A stretch of 64,000 bases of DNA from Boswellia sacra (GCA_013180625.2 SNVD02002651.1:1-64000); one strand, 5' to 3'; counted from the first letter of the stretch, positions 10,465 through 22,199 are shown. Translations and numbers: made by a program. Notes: generated from the sequence alone by a model not told the origin.

Positions 10465-12366
10465 TGTTAGCCCTAAGGCTACATGATAATTTTGATGATA
10501 ACAATACACATTGATTCATTGTGATTTACTAACATGTTTATTTATGTGCAAGAGTAATATCATTAAAATAATTGTAAAATCAAGAAGAGGCTTATTAAAA
10601 TAAAGTGTTGAAGCTGAGGAAAAGACTACATGTTAAAGGCACCAAAGTTTAAGAACAAGGTTTAATTCAAGGAATGTGATACATGAGCAATATTCAATCA
10701 ATTGGTCATATATTTCTCTACAGATATCCAAATGATGTGATTCTTGAGCCTTTGGAAAGCTTATTCAATTTATAACATTTCATATGTTTTAAAGAAATTT
10801 AAATTTCAAGTGTAAGGTTGTCCAAATCATCATGCAAATTGAAAGATAAATAGAAGAAGCTGACATGAGCACCGAAAACTCTTTTGGACATATCTTGAGC
10901 TATAAAAATCAAAATGACTTGATTCTTATGGAATTGGAAAGAGGACATAATGAGGCACATTTCATATGTTTTGAAGAAATTCAAATTTCAAATGGAAGGC
11001 TGACATAATTGACATGCAATTCGGTGGACTGACACAAGGAAGAAAAATCAACTCATATGAGCATTGAATGGTGTTTTGGCCATATCTTAAGATAGAGATA
11101 TCCAAATTCTTTGATTCTTAATGTTTTGGAAAAGTTATTCAAATATACAGATCTTTTATGTTTTGAATAAATTCAAATTTCAAATGGAATGCTGACAGAA
11201 TTATCATTCAATTCGGTGGACTGACACATGGAAGAAAAATCAAGTCACATGAGCACCGAATGGTGTTTTGGCCATATCTTGAGCTACAGATATCCAAATG
11301 ACTTGGTTCTTGATGCGTTGGAAAGCTTATTAAATTTTGAAGATCTTTTATGTTTTGAATATTTTCAAATATCAAACAGAACATTGACAAAAATGATAGA
11401 CAAGATTACAGTTTTTATGGTGGGCAGAAAATTTGGAGTTGGTGTCTTCACTTGTTCAAGTTCATCTCATTTGCCTATAAAAAAAAGCTCTTCTCCCATG
11501 CATTCAGCAAGACAAGAAGAAAAAGAGAAGAATCCATCAAGCCACAAATAAGAGAAATATCAAGTTTAGAGAGCTTTTATATTCTTTATCTACTCTTTGA
11601 AGGGAGTTATACTTTTGTTGTAAAAATTTTTTTTGTTCTTGTATTGTGGTGAGGGTGAGATCTACTTGTAAAGGATAAAAGTTATCCTTGAGAGAACTCT
11701 TTCCTTGGTGAGGTTGTTCATCAAGAAGAACTCTTGGTGTGGTGTTATCAAGGGTTGAAGGAAGTTGCCTTGGTGAGGTTGTTCATCAAGAAGAACTCTT
11801 GGTGTGGTGTTATCAAGGGTTGAAGAAAGTTGCCTTGGTGAGGTTGTTCATCAAGAAGAACTCTTGGTGTGGTGTTATCAAGGGTTAAAGGAAGTTGCCT
11901 TGGTGAGGTTGTTCATCAAGAAGAACTCTTGGTGTGGTGTTATCAAGAGTTGAAGGAAGTTGCCTTGGTGAGGTTGTTCATCAAGAAGAACTCTTGGTGT
12001 GGTGTTATCAAGAGTTGAAGGAAAAAGTCTTGGTGAGGTTGTTCATCAAGCAAGTTGTAAAGATTTTTACAACTTAGTGAAAAACTTAGCTCGTGGAGCT
12101 AGGAGTCCGTGGACGTAGGCAAGGTTTGCCGAACCACGTAAATTGAGTTTGCACTCTCTCTATCCCTATACTCTTTACATTTACTTGCACTTGTGATTGT
12201 TCTTTATTGCTATTCTTTTGACTGTATTCTATTTTCATCTTCTTCACCTTTATTCTCAAAGAAAGAGTTACATAATTTTGATTTTCAAAGAAAAGTTTTC
12301 TAAATTCATTTTTATAAATAAAAACTCAATTCACCCCCCTCTTGGGTTGCCATACCTGGGTCAACA
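10465..12366 (+). repeat. 3' LTR of the copia element
   Basis: The 1902-bp copy is collinear with 4969-6866, including the ~185-bp diverged repeats and the 65-bp array (11703-12057). In the first 110 bases I count three differences from the 5' LTR, so divergence is of the order of a few per cent. It ends CTGGGTCAACA and is followed by the GAAGA duplication. Confidence 0.93.
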
Positions 12367-13129
12367 GAAGAGGCAATACCTGCAGAATAGTCAAAGTGAT
12401 AACTTCTTTCTCTTGCAGCCAGCCACCAGGCACTCCAAAAGCAAGAGCAATATGTGTACTCTGAAAATAACAATAGAATTAAAGAATCTATGTGGAATTG
12501 AGTGCTTAAAAGAAAACAAACTTTTTATTTATTTTTTCTCCTTCCTCTTGATGAGGCAAGGCAAACTCATTTAGTAATTGCAACTTGTAACTCACACCTC
12601 TGAATCAGCTTGCTAGCGGTAATCCCCTCCAATGTAAAGAGATTTTGGCTCTGCAGGACGGGGCCGGGTACTTTTGGTAGGTTTGAAAGAAGCGGCTCTG
12701 CAACTTGTAAAAGCTCATCAAGATCAATCCCAGATGCTACCAGGACCATTAGCAGAGCAGTGTAGTTCTCCTGAAATTCTCACATCAACCAATAAACAAA
12801 TTTAATGAGTGCAAAACAGAATCCAAATTAAAACTAGTCAAATCAAACTACCGATATTATAATGTGTGCTTGAATGATCATGCATGCACACATTATATAT
12901 GCATTTATGTCTGCAATATAAGCTATTTTCACAAGCTAATTGATCTTACAGCAATGAATTCCTCCAAAATGGTGCCATCCAGTCTGTTCAGTGCTGATGC
13001 AAGAGCCAAAAGAGGATTTGCTAATGCACCAGAATAACCAGCAGAATGAATTGCCTCCAAGAGTAGACCTTGAGGATTGTTACGGAGTTCCCCAAGCTCC
13101 AATTTCAACTTGCACAACTGTATAAACAT

Positions 13130-15010
13130 GAGGGAAAGTATAACAAGATCAGGGAACTTGACATGAAATCAGCACAAAAAAAGAAAAGAGTATCATGCCA
13201 ATCATTGCAAATGATTACCAACAGTGAGTTTAGTATTTTTGAAATATGAGAGCAATGGGAAAGTAAACTATTTAAGTTACATGCATAAATGTTTTTTTAT
13301 TTTAGATAAAAAGCGAAGATCAAATGATAAACAATGTAACAATCATGAAAAGATTTTTACAGTTAAAAAAGCATGTTATGCTTTTTGCTTCTCAATTTCT
13401 CAAATTAACATTAACTTACTTGAGGTCCAAAATGATTCAGTACATTGGCATAGAAAGTGTTATAGCAAATTAACAAACAAACAATTAAGTAGATCAAATC
13501 AAATGTACCTTAACAGCAGCAAAAGGTAAAAAACCATAATACATGAAAAACGTAAGAGTATTTAAACTCTTTCAACCCCCAATTGAACCAAAAATTAGAT
13601 TGAAATCCAAAAATATGAGAAAAGCCTAACCAAACATCCTAAGAGCTTTAGTTGATAATAAAGCCTAAGCACAATACACAATGTTATTGATGATTAAACA
13701 GGTGGACAAAAAGGGAAAAATTTATACAAATATGAATACTTATTAGCTCTATCAGGTCTAAACTATAAAATTAAGGAACCAAAAACAGAAGACACATCGC
13801 TAACGAAGAAGAAAAACAGCATAAAGTCACGATTTCAACAAGTCAAATCAACAACAAGCTTGCAATACCTTACATAAAGCAATCAATAACTTAACCTTAA
13901 TCATATAGACAAAATGACATATAAAACTGCATTTCAATGTATAAATGAATCAATAAGCAGACGAGTAACAGAGTGTGCTTACAGTCATTAGTTTTTTAAG
14001 TAACTGTGCAATTTATAATCTGTGAAGAAATTTATAACTTTCAAAAATTTTATTCCCATATATCTAATAAAATATTGAAAAACCTATACTACATAACAAA
14101 TAACAGAGAATCAAATAATAAAAAAATGAGCTAAAGTTCAGATGCCAACAGGGTGATTCTCCTAACCCGCCTTCACGCTCTAGTCTGCAAATAATTGCGT
14201 GTAAAGCAATCACCACATTTGGATACATTCATGCCACTTACGCCACTATTTAGTATTCTTCAAATCCTTTGTTAAAAACCAATCACAAACACAACTCCTC
14301 GCACACTTTAAAAGCTAGAAGAGAAATGTGGCGAAGGAGCTTCAGTGGCACAAGCACAAAGGCAAACGCAACTCACAGTTAAACAAAACAGTCGCTAAGT
14401 TTAAATTTTCGTTTGTTTTATTTTCATTTCTTATTGTCACAGCCTCTGCTCTGTTATCCTCCTCATCAACAAGTGTTCGTATTAATATTTTTTAAAATTA
14501 TAATAGTGAGACGTTAGAGAAAAAATGAAGTTCTCAAAGTACATATAATAGGTGGGCATCACAATCATCTTCTCATTTTAAACAAAACCCATTTTGCCCT
14601 TTCATTCAAATTCATCAATCCACCTAAAAACATGCACACAGCATGTTCAACAAACCAATAACACATAAAATTTGATTCAAGATTGCATCAGAAAATGAAA
14701 TGAAGTTAACAAGGAGCTAAAAAACATTGACTCACCTCGCAGGTTGGAGATGGAAGCACTTACCAGAGATTTCGCGTTTTTCTTGACTGTAACCTCGCAA
14801 AGTGTGGACGCCAAGAATTTGAAATATTTGCCAAGATTTTTAAGGCACTTTCGATTGGCGATTTGGCACTTGTAATACGAGAGAGTGAGCTGATAAAATC
14901 AAGGATTTGGCATTGGAAATTAGGAGCGAATTTCAAGTCTATGAGTGAAAGAGGGAAATGAAAGATAAAAAAGGAAAGTGAGAGAGGGAAAGTCAATATC
15001 GAAAGAGGAG
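13130..15010. other. Mostly non-coding; possible promoter and first exon on the minus strand
   Basis: No clear protein-coding exon is visible in 13130-14700. On the minus strand, 14996 down to 14740 is pyrimidine-rich, then open for 78 codons, and ends in two good donor sites (CTGGTAAGT at about 14763 and GAGGTGAGT at about 14736). That is the look of a 5' UTR or first exon with its leader. It may be the 5' end belonging to the alpha-MPP fragment or to another captured gene. Confidence 0.35.
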
Positions 15011-15345
15011 GAAGTCATTATTTAAAAGTGACTTTTTCTTTTCATATTCTTAATTTATAAGTTTTTTAAATAAATATTAATTCATTTCTTTAAATTTCAA
15101 ATATTATATTATTTCTTTAATTTTTTTGTTTTGAAAATTATATTTCAAAAAAATTAAAATTTATTTTTTATTTCATAAATAAATAACATTTTTTAAATTT
15201 TTATATATTTTTAATTTTATGAATTTATAAAAATTAAATAATAATTCTTTTCTAAAATGTTGCACAAAAAATAAACTTTTAGTATCATTATAAATAAAAA
15301 AAATGCTACAATGTAGTGCTACTAAATATGTTATTTATTGTAGTG
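15011..15345 (+). mobile_element. CACTA-type terminus 1 (AT-rich)
   Basis: The AT-rich stretch ends TTTATTGTAGTG at 15345. Read on the minus strand this is CACTACAATAAAT, the standard start of plant CACTA (En/Spm) terminal inverted repeats. A second internal GTAGTG (15313-15318) lies in subterminal position. No matching opposite end was found in the window. Confidence 0.45.
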
Positions 15346-15485
15346 AGAGTTAGGGATTTTGAGAGATTTTAGAGAGTTAAGCAGTATTTATCTTTTGCCA
15401 TGAATGTATATGTGTGTGTTGAGACAAGTAATTTTTTAAAATTGTAAAAAAAAATTAATGAATAGAGCTAATTTTCATTGTAGTG
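15346..15485 (+). mobile_element. CACTA-type terminus 2
   Basis: TTTTCATTGTAGTG ends at 15485, giving CACTACAATGAAAA on the other strand. It has the same polarity as the termini at 15345 and 15867. Confidence 0.4.
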
Positions 15486-15599
15486 ATAATGCAAAAGGTA
15501 AAGGCAATAAGAATAAAGAAAAAATATATTGGGGTTGAAATGGATGGTGTAGGGGAAAGTTTTATTAGAGGAAAATGAAAAGTAATTCACTCTAGGTTT

Positions 15600-15867
15600 T
15601 TTTAAGGCATTTACTAATTTTTTAAATAAAATATTAATTTAAAATTTAGTCAAACACAATCAATAAGAAAATTCTATCATAAAGTTTTTTATAGAGATAA
15701 TTTCTATCACTAGTCTATCATCAATTCTTGATAAACAAAAAATTTATCACAAGTACATCATTAAGTATCTGATAGATCATAATTCTATCACGACTCCATC
15801 ATCCTTTTATGATATAATGATTTTTGTCATAAAGTGTCAGTCATATATTCTCATTTTTCTTGTAGTG
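15600..15867 (+). mobile_element. CACTA-type terminus 3 with subterminal repeats
   Basis: The end TTTTTCTTGTAGTG at 15867 reads CACTACAAGAAAAA on the minus strand, a very common plant CACTA terminus. About 230 bp next to it carry many copies of a CTATCA/TTATCAC motif (15676 to 15835), like the transposase-binding subterminal repeats of this superfamily. The partner end is not in the window. Confidence 0.55.
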
Positions 15868-16069
15868 AAGCATGGAGCAGATATGTGAGAGTTCTTCGTA
15901 CATGTCATAATAAATTCCTTTTTAACTATTTCACTAATTACAACTAGCAAATAAAATAAATTACTTTAAGAAAAAGATCATAAGGTGCCATACAGCTAGA
16001 GCATCATAATGAAGCTCATCATAGATCAATATAACTCTTTCTGAGTAATTCCTTTCCTGTCAATCATAA

Positions 16070-16119
<50 letters not shown>

Positions 16120-16855
16120 AGCTTAGCAATGCTTAATTTACTGCGATCTGATGCCAAAAAGAAAAAAAGAGGAAAAAAGAAACTGCCACACACAAGCAAG
16201 AATACTGCCGACCTGGCCATATAAGTCACATCGTGTGGTTTGAATATCATATGCTGCAATTTCACGTTCATAATAATTTGCTAATATTGAGAGTTCAATA
16301 GCACCTTCGTGGCAAAAAATGAAGCAAAAGTTTGGTCACCAAAAAAGAATAGGAAAAACTAGGCAACAGATAGTACAAGGAAATAGAATCATGCATTAGC
16401 CATGAAAGCATTTGAAGGTTTCTGATTTTATTTTATTTTATTTTCTAATCTTCTTGTAGTCAGATGTGCAGAATAAATATTAACCAAGTGGCTTTTATGC
16501 TTCTATCTAGCAGTAAATTTTAAGTCCTGCCTATACCTATCTTTTGTAATCAAATAACTCTTTAAAGGTTCAGTAATATAGTTGAACTCATGAATAATTC
16601 TAGCAAGAGATCTGAAACAAGACAGAGATTATACTAACTTTTGAATCATCCAGTGCAACATTATTCTGCCTGTTTTAATAATAACAAAGACTTTACAAAA
16701 TTTGTTAATTGATATTTACCAAGGATCCCAGGAACACTGGACCAACTTGAGGAGCCTGATATTATAACCATATTCATATCCAAGTCGCAAGCAAGTCAAT
16801 TGGATTCAAGTATGAAACCGTCAATAAATAAAGCAGTTCAAGTAAATCCATTTAC
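15868..16855. other. No gene seen; contains a GA microsatellite
   Basis: Only short chance ORFs occur. The one at 16026-16271 (minus) runs through the GA repeat and has no domain. Confidence 0.5.
16074..16118. repeat. (GA)n microsatellite
   Basis: About 22 uninterrupted GA units. Confidence 0.97.
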
Positions 16856-17044
16856 CTTCCATCTGCCTGTTTAGTGGCATATTTCTTATCAGCCAGTGGC
16901 CATCTATCTCTACAAGTGCTCCGCTAGGTTCAGGCTTAGACTTCCCAATTTGAACAGATTTTCCCGAAGAAATGGATTCATGTTTGGCTAGTACACGCTG
17001 TAAGTCATCATTCAGTGCCAAAACCTGACATAGAAGTGATTCAT
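16856..17044 (-). pseudogene. TOM1-like (TOL) protein, single exon fragment with frameshift
   Basis: Bounded by AG at 17045 and a GT donor after 16856, the segment encodes DESLLCQVLALNDDLQRVLA and KHESISSG, the end of the GAT domain of plant TOL proteins, which are ESCRT-0-like adaptors that bind ubiquitinated cargo at the plasma membrane and endosomes. After IDG the reading shifts by one base: the downstream exon residues continue in another frame up to the donor. No VHS domain or C-terminal region was found nearby. It is an isolated exon of a longer gene. Confidence 0.78.
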
Positions 17045-18335
17045 CTTTGAAAAAAGAAGATAACAAAGTAGAATAGTTTAAAAGTGGCACTAATCATTCT
17101 AAGCTCTTTGTGGCAAAAATCAACACAATTTTCGTGTCAAGAAATTGCATGACAAGCCAGTGCTCTGAATAGTAGCAACAGCTTGGCCTTCCAACAATTA
17201 TATCTTATAGTTGTTCTTAAAACCATCCCAACCAAATTAGTCCATTTTCTTAAGATTTTCAGTTTTTCTTTATTCTGAAAACAAAAAAATTGCATTCAAA
17301 TTACAAAGGCAGACCCTTGATTATTAAGATTTAAAAAAAAAAAAAGCTTCACACAAGAAGAACTCACAAAGTAACAAACAATGGCAAAAGCAATAAGCTC
17401 AAAGCTAGAATGAGCAGACTCAACATCAATCAAGCATCAACGCCAACCTTGCTTATTACTGATCTAAATTTATATGCATCAGTGGTCATAAAATTTTTCA
17501 AGACAAACTGATATTTCAAACACTTAAGCTTCAAGGTTTCCACATCTCAAAAAGATATCAAGATTACACATGATAGCAAATAAAATTAATTTTGCAGGTT
17601 AGTTAATTACTAATCATTGAACATCGGGTTAATTTCGGTGATAAATTCATCTCTTGCCTATCGCATTACAGGTTAAGCTTCAATTTGGTCATTTAACATA
17701 ACAGGAATATAAAGGAAATTCTTTCTAGTGAAGCCATCAAGATTATCTAAAACACCTAAGCTAGCCTCACATAATTCGATATTGCCCATCTTTTCATATA
17801 ATGACAACAATTTATACTAAATGATGGAATGCAGCAAACTGGAGTTGGCATGTATACAGTCAGAAGGGCAAACTTCAAAAGCAGTGTTTAGTTACTAAGC
17901 TTTGCTGACTGCTCACATCATCATAGTATCATAACATCAACGACAACAAAATAATATTTCTAAGTCATACAATATTACGTAAATTATCAGGGAAAAAAGA
18001 AGTGGTAGAGGCAGATTGGTGGCTGACCAACCAAACAAATATTGAGTCAATCCAAACACCAGAGATTGTATGAAGGAGCCACTTAGCATAAGCAATGGTA
18101 TTATGACATAAGAATTCTGTATAACTGATACTTTTTATGAAAGCATATCACCATATTTTACTAATGCATTTTAAAACTAAACCATCACTTCGAAACCAAA
18201 TCATTTTTAACACCAGTAAAATTTGGAAATTCTACACCATAATACCAGTAAAATATGGAAAAAGCAACTCATAGATCATGAAACAAAGCATGCACAGGAA
18301 TAAACAGGCAACACATGCATATAACTCAGGCATAG
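17045..18335. other. No gene seen
   Basis: The stretch is AT-rich with many stops in all frames. I see no exon with good borders and no repeat structure beyond a short A-run at 17333-17344. Confidence 0.5.
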
Positions 18336-18339
18336 TCAC

Positions 18340-19130
18340 TTACATAACGCAGATGGTACAAGTGATGAAGCGACTGGGGCTGTTGCACGTCCCATGTCAC
18401 GGCTTAGACTAGAACCATAAGATACTTCGGGTAGTGGTCACAGACTAGAAGCTGGCCACAGAGAACGCACGGGGGCTGAATAAGTTGGGTTAGGATTAGA
18501 TGTTGGTGAAGAACTTGGAGAAACCGTGTGATAATATGGCAAGGATGGCTAGAAGTTACAACTAAAGGTGTAGGAGAGGAACTACTTTCAGGGCTAGGTG
18601 CATAATGATAGTCAGAATCAGAAGACCTTCACATCAAAGAAATAACAAGTTAAAGTAAGTTCAAATTACCTAAACTCAAATTAGCACACACAATCAATTT
18701 GCTCAAAGCATCAAATGGTCCCAAAAATAACATAGAAACCTTAACTAGTCTAAAACAAATTACAAAATTATAACTGCTCAAAACCACTACACAAGTGAAC
18801 AATCACAAAATCAAAAGAGGAGAAAATTGCAATTTCATAAATACCACTTAGCTTAATGGCTTCTTTCGCATCAAACCTTGATCGAAAATAGTGAAAGGGA
18901 AGAACCCAGAAGATCCCAAACAGCAAAATGGCAAAATCAAAGAGCAAAACGATGACACATTTACGATTAATGTCTTTAGAAATAAGTGACAAGACCATCG
19001 GACATCTCCGACCTCATAGCCACAAAGAAGGCCGATTTGTAGTCTGATGGGTCATTGTTGCTGAAGAGTTTTCCTATTTTTCCCCAACTGAAAGAGCATC
19101 TGGTTTGCCTTTTTCTCTACAATAGCAATT
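18340..19130 (-). pseudogene. Exon-like fragments of an unidentified membrane or Ser/Pro-rich protein
   Basis: On the minus strand 18630-18340 encodes a Ser/Pro-rich stretch (SDSDYHYAPSPESSSSPTPL) with later frame breaks and a donor-like GTAAGT at its end. 18998-18768 encodes a 76-residue frame with a strongly hydrophobic segment (VLLFDFAILLFGIFWVL, residues 17-33) that could be a membrane helix. 19130-19040 holds a further open piece. I cannot name the source gene or show that the pieces belong together. Confidence 0.35.
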
Positions 19131-20279
19131 GTGTGGTTCTCTCTCTAACTCTATGAAGAACACTAAGACTTAAAGACAAGTATTAATGGAGTAAACAATT
19201 CATGACCTAGCACCTTGGTCCTCCAAATCCATCGATATAACCAAGTTACCGACGCCCAGCTACGTCTCCTTTGCAGATTTCTCTTCCTTCCTATATGATC
19301 TCGAGATTCGTCGAGAGAGAAACGATCTTCTCAGAAACAGTTCGTCTCCAAAATTCAATTTTCTTTTTTTCAAATCTTTTTTAGAGAAAATTTTGCATTT
19401 TATTGATTGAGAGAAAATGCAACTTTAGGCAATTCTGTTCTGTCTCCTAAGATTGTGCACAAGAATTTTCTCATAACAAGTTTATAAACACACACTTGCA
19501 GAAAACCCACAGACTTTGCCTTAGACAATTAAAAGCAACAGAAAAGTGATTTCTTATATATAGAAGCCCAAGTGATTACTAGAATATGCAAAAGAATATA
19601 ATAATTGGTATCACTTGTTTCATTTTCACTTTAGCAAGAATGTGGCCGACAATAATTAGCAAGTAAATGATTAAAGAATTCATGAAATGCAAAGCTGATT
19701 TTGGGAAGCTCACTTTTCATACCATGCAAGCTTAAGAGAACAAATTTCATTGGCCATGTGGGCGGCCCTCGTGGCTGTAACAAAACTAAACACCTTATTC
19801 AACAATAATTTTTTTATTGTTCATTTCTCTTCAAATGTTTTTGAAATATAAATTTCAATCAAAAGAAGTTGAACTAGATTTCTACTAATGCTTATTAGAT
19901 TTTATTATCTTCCCACTAGCATAGCACAAAGCAAATCATTTTCAGGATCACTTATTGGCCAGTTTCAATCAATTATAATTCATAACATTTCTCATCCAAA
20001 CAAAATCAAGAAACGAATTTTGCTGGTGAGCAGGTGAGTATACAAATTACAAGTCTACCTATTATTGAGATCATGAAATCACAGAGCCACATGAATTATC
20101 TAGAAAACAAAACCACAAACATTTAAATGTGATGATAAATACTAGTAGTAAGATATGCAAAAAAATAAAGAAACCATTCATACTACAGTATAATGAAATA
20201 GAACCTAAGAAGATCGAAAGATGCAAAATAAGGACACTGAAAAAATTACTAGATAAAAAGGAGCCCACAGTTAAACCAA
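19131..20279. other. No gene seen; possible 5' leader on the minus strand
   Basis: Around 19200-19340 the minus strand is pyrimidine-rich and includes an ATG followed by a few sense codons (MDLEDQGA), which could be the first exon of a captured gene. The remainder is AT-rich without coding signal. Confidence 0.3.
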
Positions 20280-20427
20280 GATGAAGACCTATACTAGATT
20301 CACTTGCATTGATAAAATTTGTTGAGGAACTTTTAACACCATCAAAGCAACTCTGTTCATTCACTTTTTTGTCAGCACTGCTTATCTTTAAATCAGAAGG
20401 CCCCAAGGAATTAGAACGTAAACTCAA
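20280..20427 (-). pseudogene. Unidentified open fragment
   Basis: About 48 codons read like real protein (SLRSNSLGPSDLKISSADKK, then GLHLGLTVGS) before the frame turns hydrophobic and loses coding character near 20270. It lies just beyond the katanin exons on the same strand, but it does not look like the third WD repeat that katanin p80 would have next. Its source is unknown. Confidence 0.35.
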
Positions 20428-20519
20428 AGATTCTTTGTCAGCAAAAGACTATTTTTTTTTTAAAAAAAAAAAGACTCCAATTTTGACCAAAGAAGAAGGT
20501 TAATCAATCATCAACTTAC

Positions 20520-21022
20520 TCTTTGCTTCTTCCAAATCCCATAGCTTTATCACACCAGTAGAAGCTCCAGCGAGCACTAACACTTCTGCCGAATCAAAAG
20601 CTATGGATTCAACTGGACTTGTATGTCCACACAGGCTCTGTATTCTAACATATACAAAAATTATTTAAAGAAAAAACCTTAACCTCTCATATTCTGCAAT
20701 AATTCCACATCAGGGAGTTCCAAAAAAACTACCAAACACATAAATAATCTAAACAGAACTGGTTGAGAGTTCAGTAAAAAATAAAAGGGGCCATTAAGTT
20801 CAATAATCACACACATTTAACGCAACAAACTCATCAACTTTTTAAAGGCAAAAAATCAATAACAAGTAGTTAATAAGAAGATGAAACTAACCATCAAAGA
20901 AGTGGGTCTCTCGATTGCCCAAATATTGACATTATTGTCATCTCCACCCGTCATAAGAAGCCGACATGCTTTCTTCCCGATACTTAGACAATTCACATTT
21001 GCTGAATGGGCCACAAATTCCT
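20520..21022 (-). pseudogene. Katanin p80 WD40 subunit (KTN80-like), first two WD repeats only
   Basis: Two exons are clear. 21022-20892 encodes EFVAHSANVNCLSIGKK and VNIWAIERPTSLM. 20637-20520 encodes SLCGHTSPVESIAFDSAEVL and GVIKLWDLEEAK. These match the N-terminal WD repeats of plant katanin p80, the targeting subunit of the microtubule-severing enzyme. Both exons have good AG and GT borders, and phases agree (the second starts right after Met). The next repeats, the proline-rich linker and the con80 domain are absent, and the first coding exon was not seen. A fragment, not a gene. Confidence 0.85.
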
Positions 21023-21689
21023 CTACATTCATTTTCAGTCAAGAAAATACAAATGAAAATGTTTAATAAACTAAATCTTTAACAATTACAACCTTAAGAT
21101 TTCAAATTTCCCTTCCAAATCAAGCTCAACTTTGCGTAAACTAACACAAGAAAAGCATCAAAAAAAAAAACCAAAACTTTAACTTTCATTCACTTCGCTC
21201 CCCATTTATTTGGCATTTTCTCAGCTGCCAAACAGACCTCACCGACAAAACAACAAAATCAATTAAACAATAACTAAATTAACTGCAACTAAAATTAAAA
21301 ACCAGAACCACATCCAAGCCAATCCAATACTAAATCTAGACAACAACACTAAGCAAACAACAAAATTCAAGCTTAAACTTCAAAAGATTAAATAAAATTT
21401 TATTTGAAAAGAAAATAAATTAAAAAAAAAGCAAATGAGGATACGCAGCTTGTATCCATGCTTGGCCATTTAGAGAAACCTGAAGCAATACCAGATTCCA
21501 GTGTTGTTTGTGAGCAGCTGAACAAAACAGAAACTTCAATTCACTTTCACTTCCACGTGATGCCACCAAGTGGGAGCTTTCTTGAGATTCGAATAGCAAC
21601 AAATATTTCAAATTAAAAAAACCCAACACCATTTCACTTCAATGGATTCTACATTTGTATTTAAAAAATTAAAATTTGTTAGTGAGAAA

Positions 21690-21929
21690 GAGAGTGTGCC
21701 TGGTCATTAGACTTGTCACCGATGATGACAGTCATGGAATCACACAACAATATCAACCTATCTTTTCCTTCATTCGCCCACAACAAGCCATCTAGCGACA
21801 AGACCATAGAGTTCACATACCCCGAATGTCCAGCCAGCATAGCTCTACGCTTACAAATGCTCAAATTCCATATCTTCACTGTTGAGTCCCACAAAAACGA
21901 AACAATCTTCAGTTGAAAAGTGCTGGCCC
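21690..21929 (-). pseudogene. RACK1 (G-beta-like scaffold) exon fragment
   Basis: After an AG acceptor at 21930 the minus strand encodes STVKIWNLSICKRRAMLAGH, GYVNSM and GKDRLILLCD, the end of one WD repeat and most of the next in plant RACK1. RACK1 is the ribosome-bound WD-propeller scaffold. Several hallmark residues are lost (the expected Trp-Asp of LLWDL reads Cys-Asp), and the frame continues into unrelated sequence. Upstream, 22173-21940 is pyrimidine-rich and may be an attached leader. An old fragment. Confidence 0.75.
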
Positions 21930-22199
21930 TGAACACACAAAACCTACTTAGTGAGAGCCACGTACGATTTAATGAATAAAGAAAACAAGGGAGATAGTGT
22001 TGGGAGGATATGATATGAAATCGTTGGTGTGAATTGAGTAGTTGATGATTTGGGTGAGTGATAGAGTGACGGCTAGGGCAAATATTTGCTAAGAGTTGAA
22101 ATAAAAAGGATGAGCAGACGAGGGAAATGAAAAGATATATAGAGGGAAATGTAAGAGGGAAAAAGGGATTCACGTACTTCTCACTATTATAAAAAAATT

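Larger units (their letters stand above)
4969..12366 (+). mobile_element. Non-autonomous Ty1/copia LTR retrotransposon (7398 bp), integrase deleted
   Basis: The element has two LTRs of about 1.9 kb, a methionyl-tRNA primer site, a gag gene, a zinc knuckle, a protease start, reverse transcriptase and RNase H, a polypurine tract and a perfect GAAGA target duplication. The gene order and the short LTR ends (TGTTAG...CA) fit copia. No integrase can be found: the coding sequence passes from the protease start near 8440 straight into the acidic linker that precedes the RT domain. gag and RT are interrupted by stops or frame changes, so the copy must have been mobilised in trans or decayed after insertion. 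The LTRs differ at a few sites per hundred bases, so it is not brand new. Confidence 0.93.
4429..13117 (-). pseudogene. Mitochondrial processing peptidase alpha subunit, fragmentary gene split by a retrotransposon
   Basis: Five exon-sized blocks on the minus strand match plant alpha-MPP in order: 13117-12950 (56 codons, with NNPQGLLLEAIHSAGYSGAL), 12770-12598 (starts ENYTA, includes VAEPLLSNLPKVP), 12460-12380 (HIALAFGVPGGW), 4787-4721 (the glycine-rich loop LMGGGGLFSVGGPGKG) and 4526-4429 (QSFSAFNSIF). All have usable GT and AG borders. alpha-MPP is the substrate-recognition half of the matrix peptidase that removes presequences; in plants it is attached to the bc1 complex, and the glycine-rich loop is its hallmark. 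The copy is broken: a one-base frameshift and a TAG in the second block, a TAG in the fifth, and no exons for roughly the first 200 residues. The 7.4 kb copia element lies in the intron between the third and fourth blocks. It is a decayed fragment, not a working gene. Confidence 0.88.

Noticed and set aside
20520..21022. A working katanin p80 gene
   Set aside because: Only two of the WD-repeat exons are present, and unrelated sequence follows on both sides.
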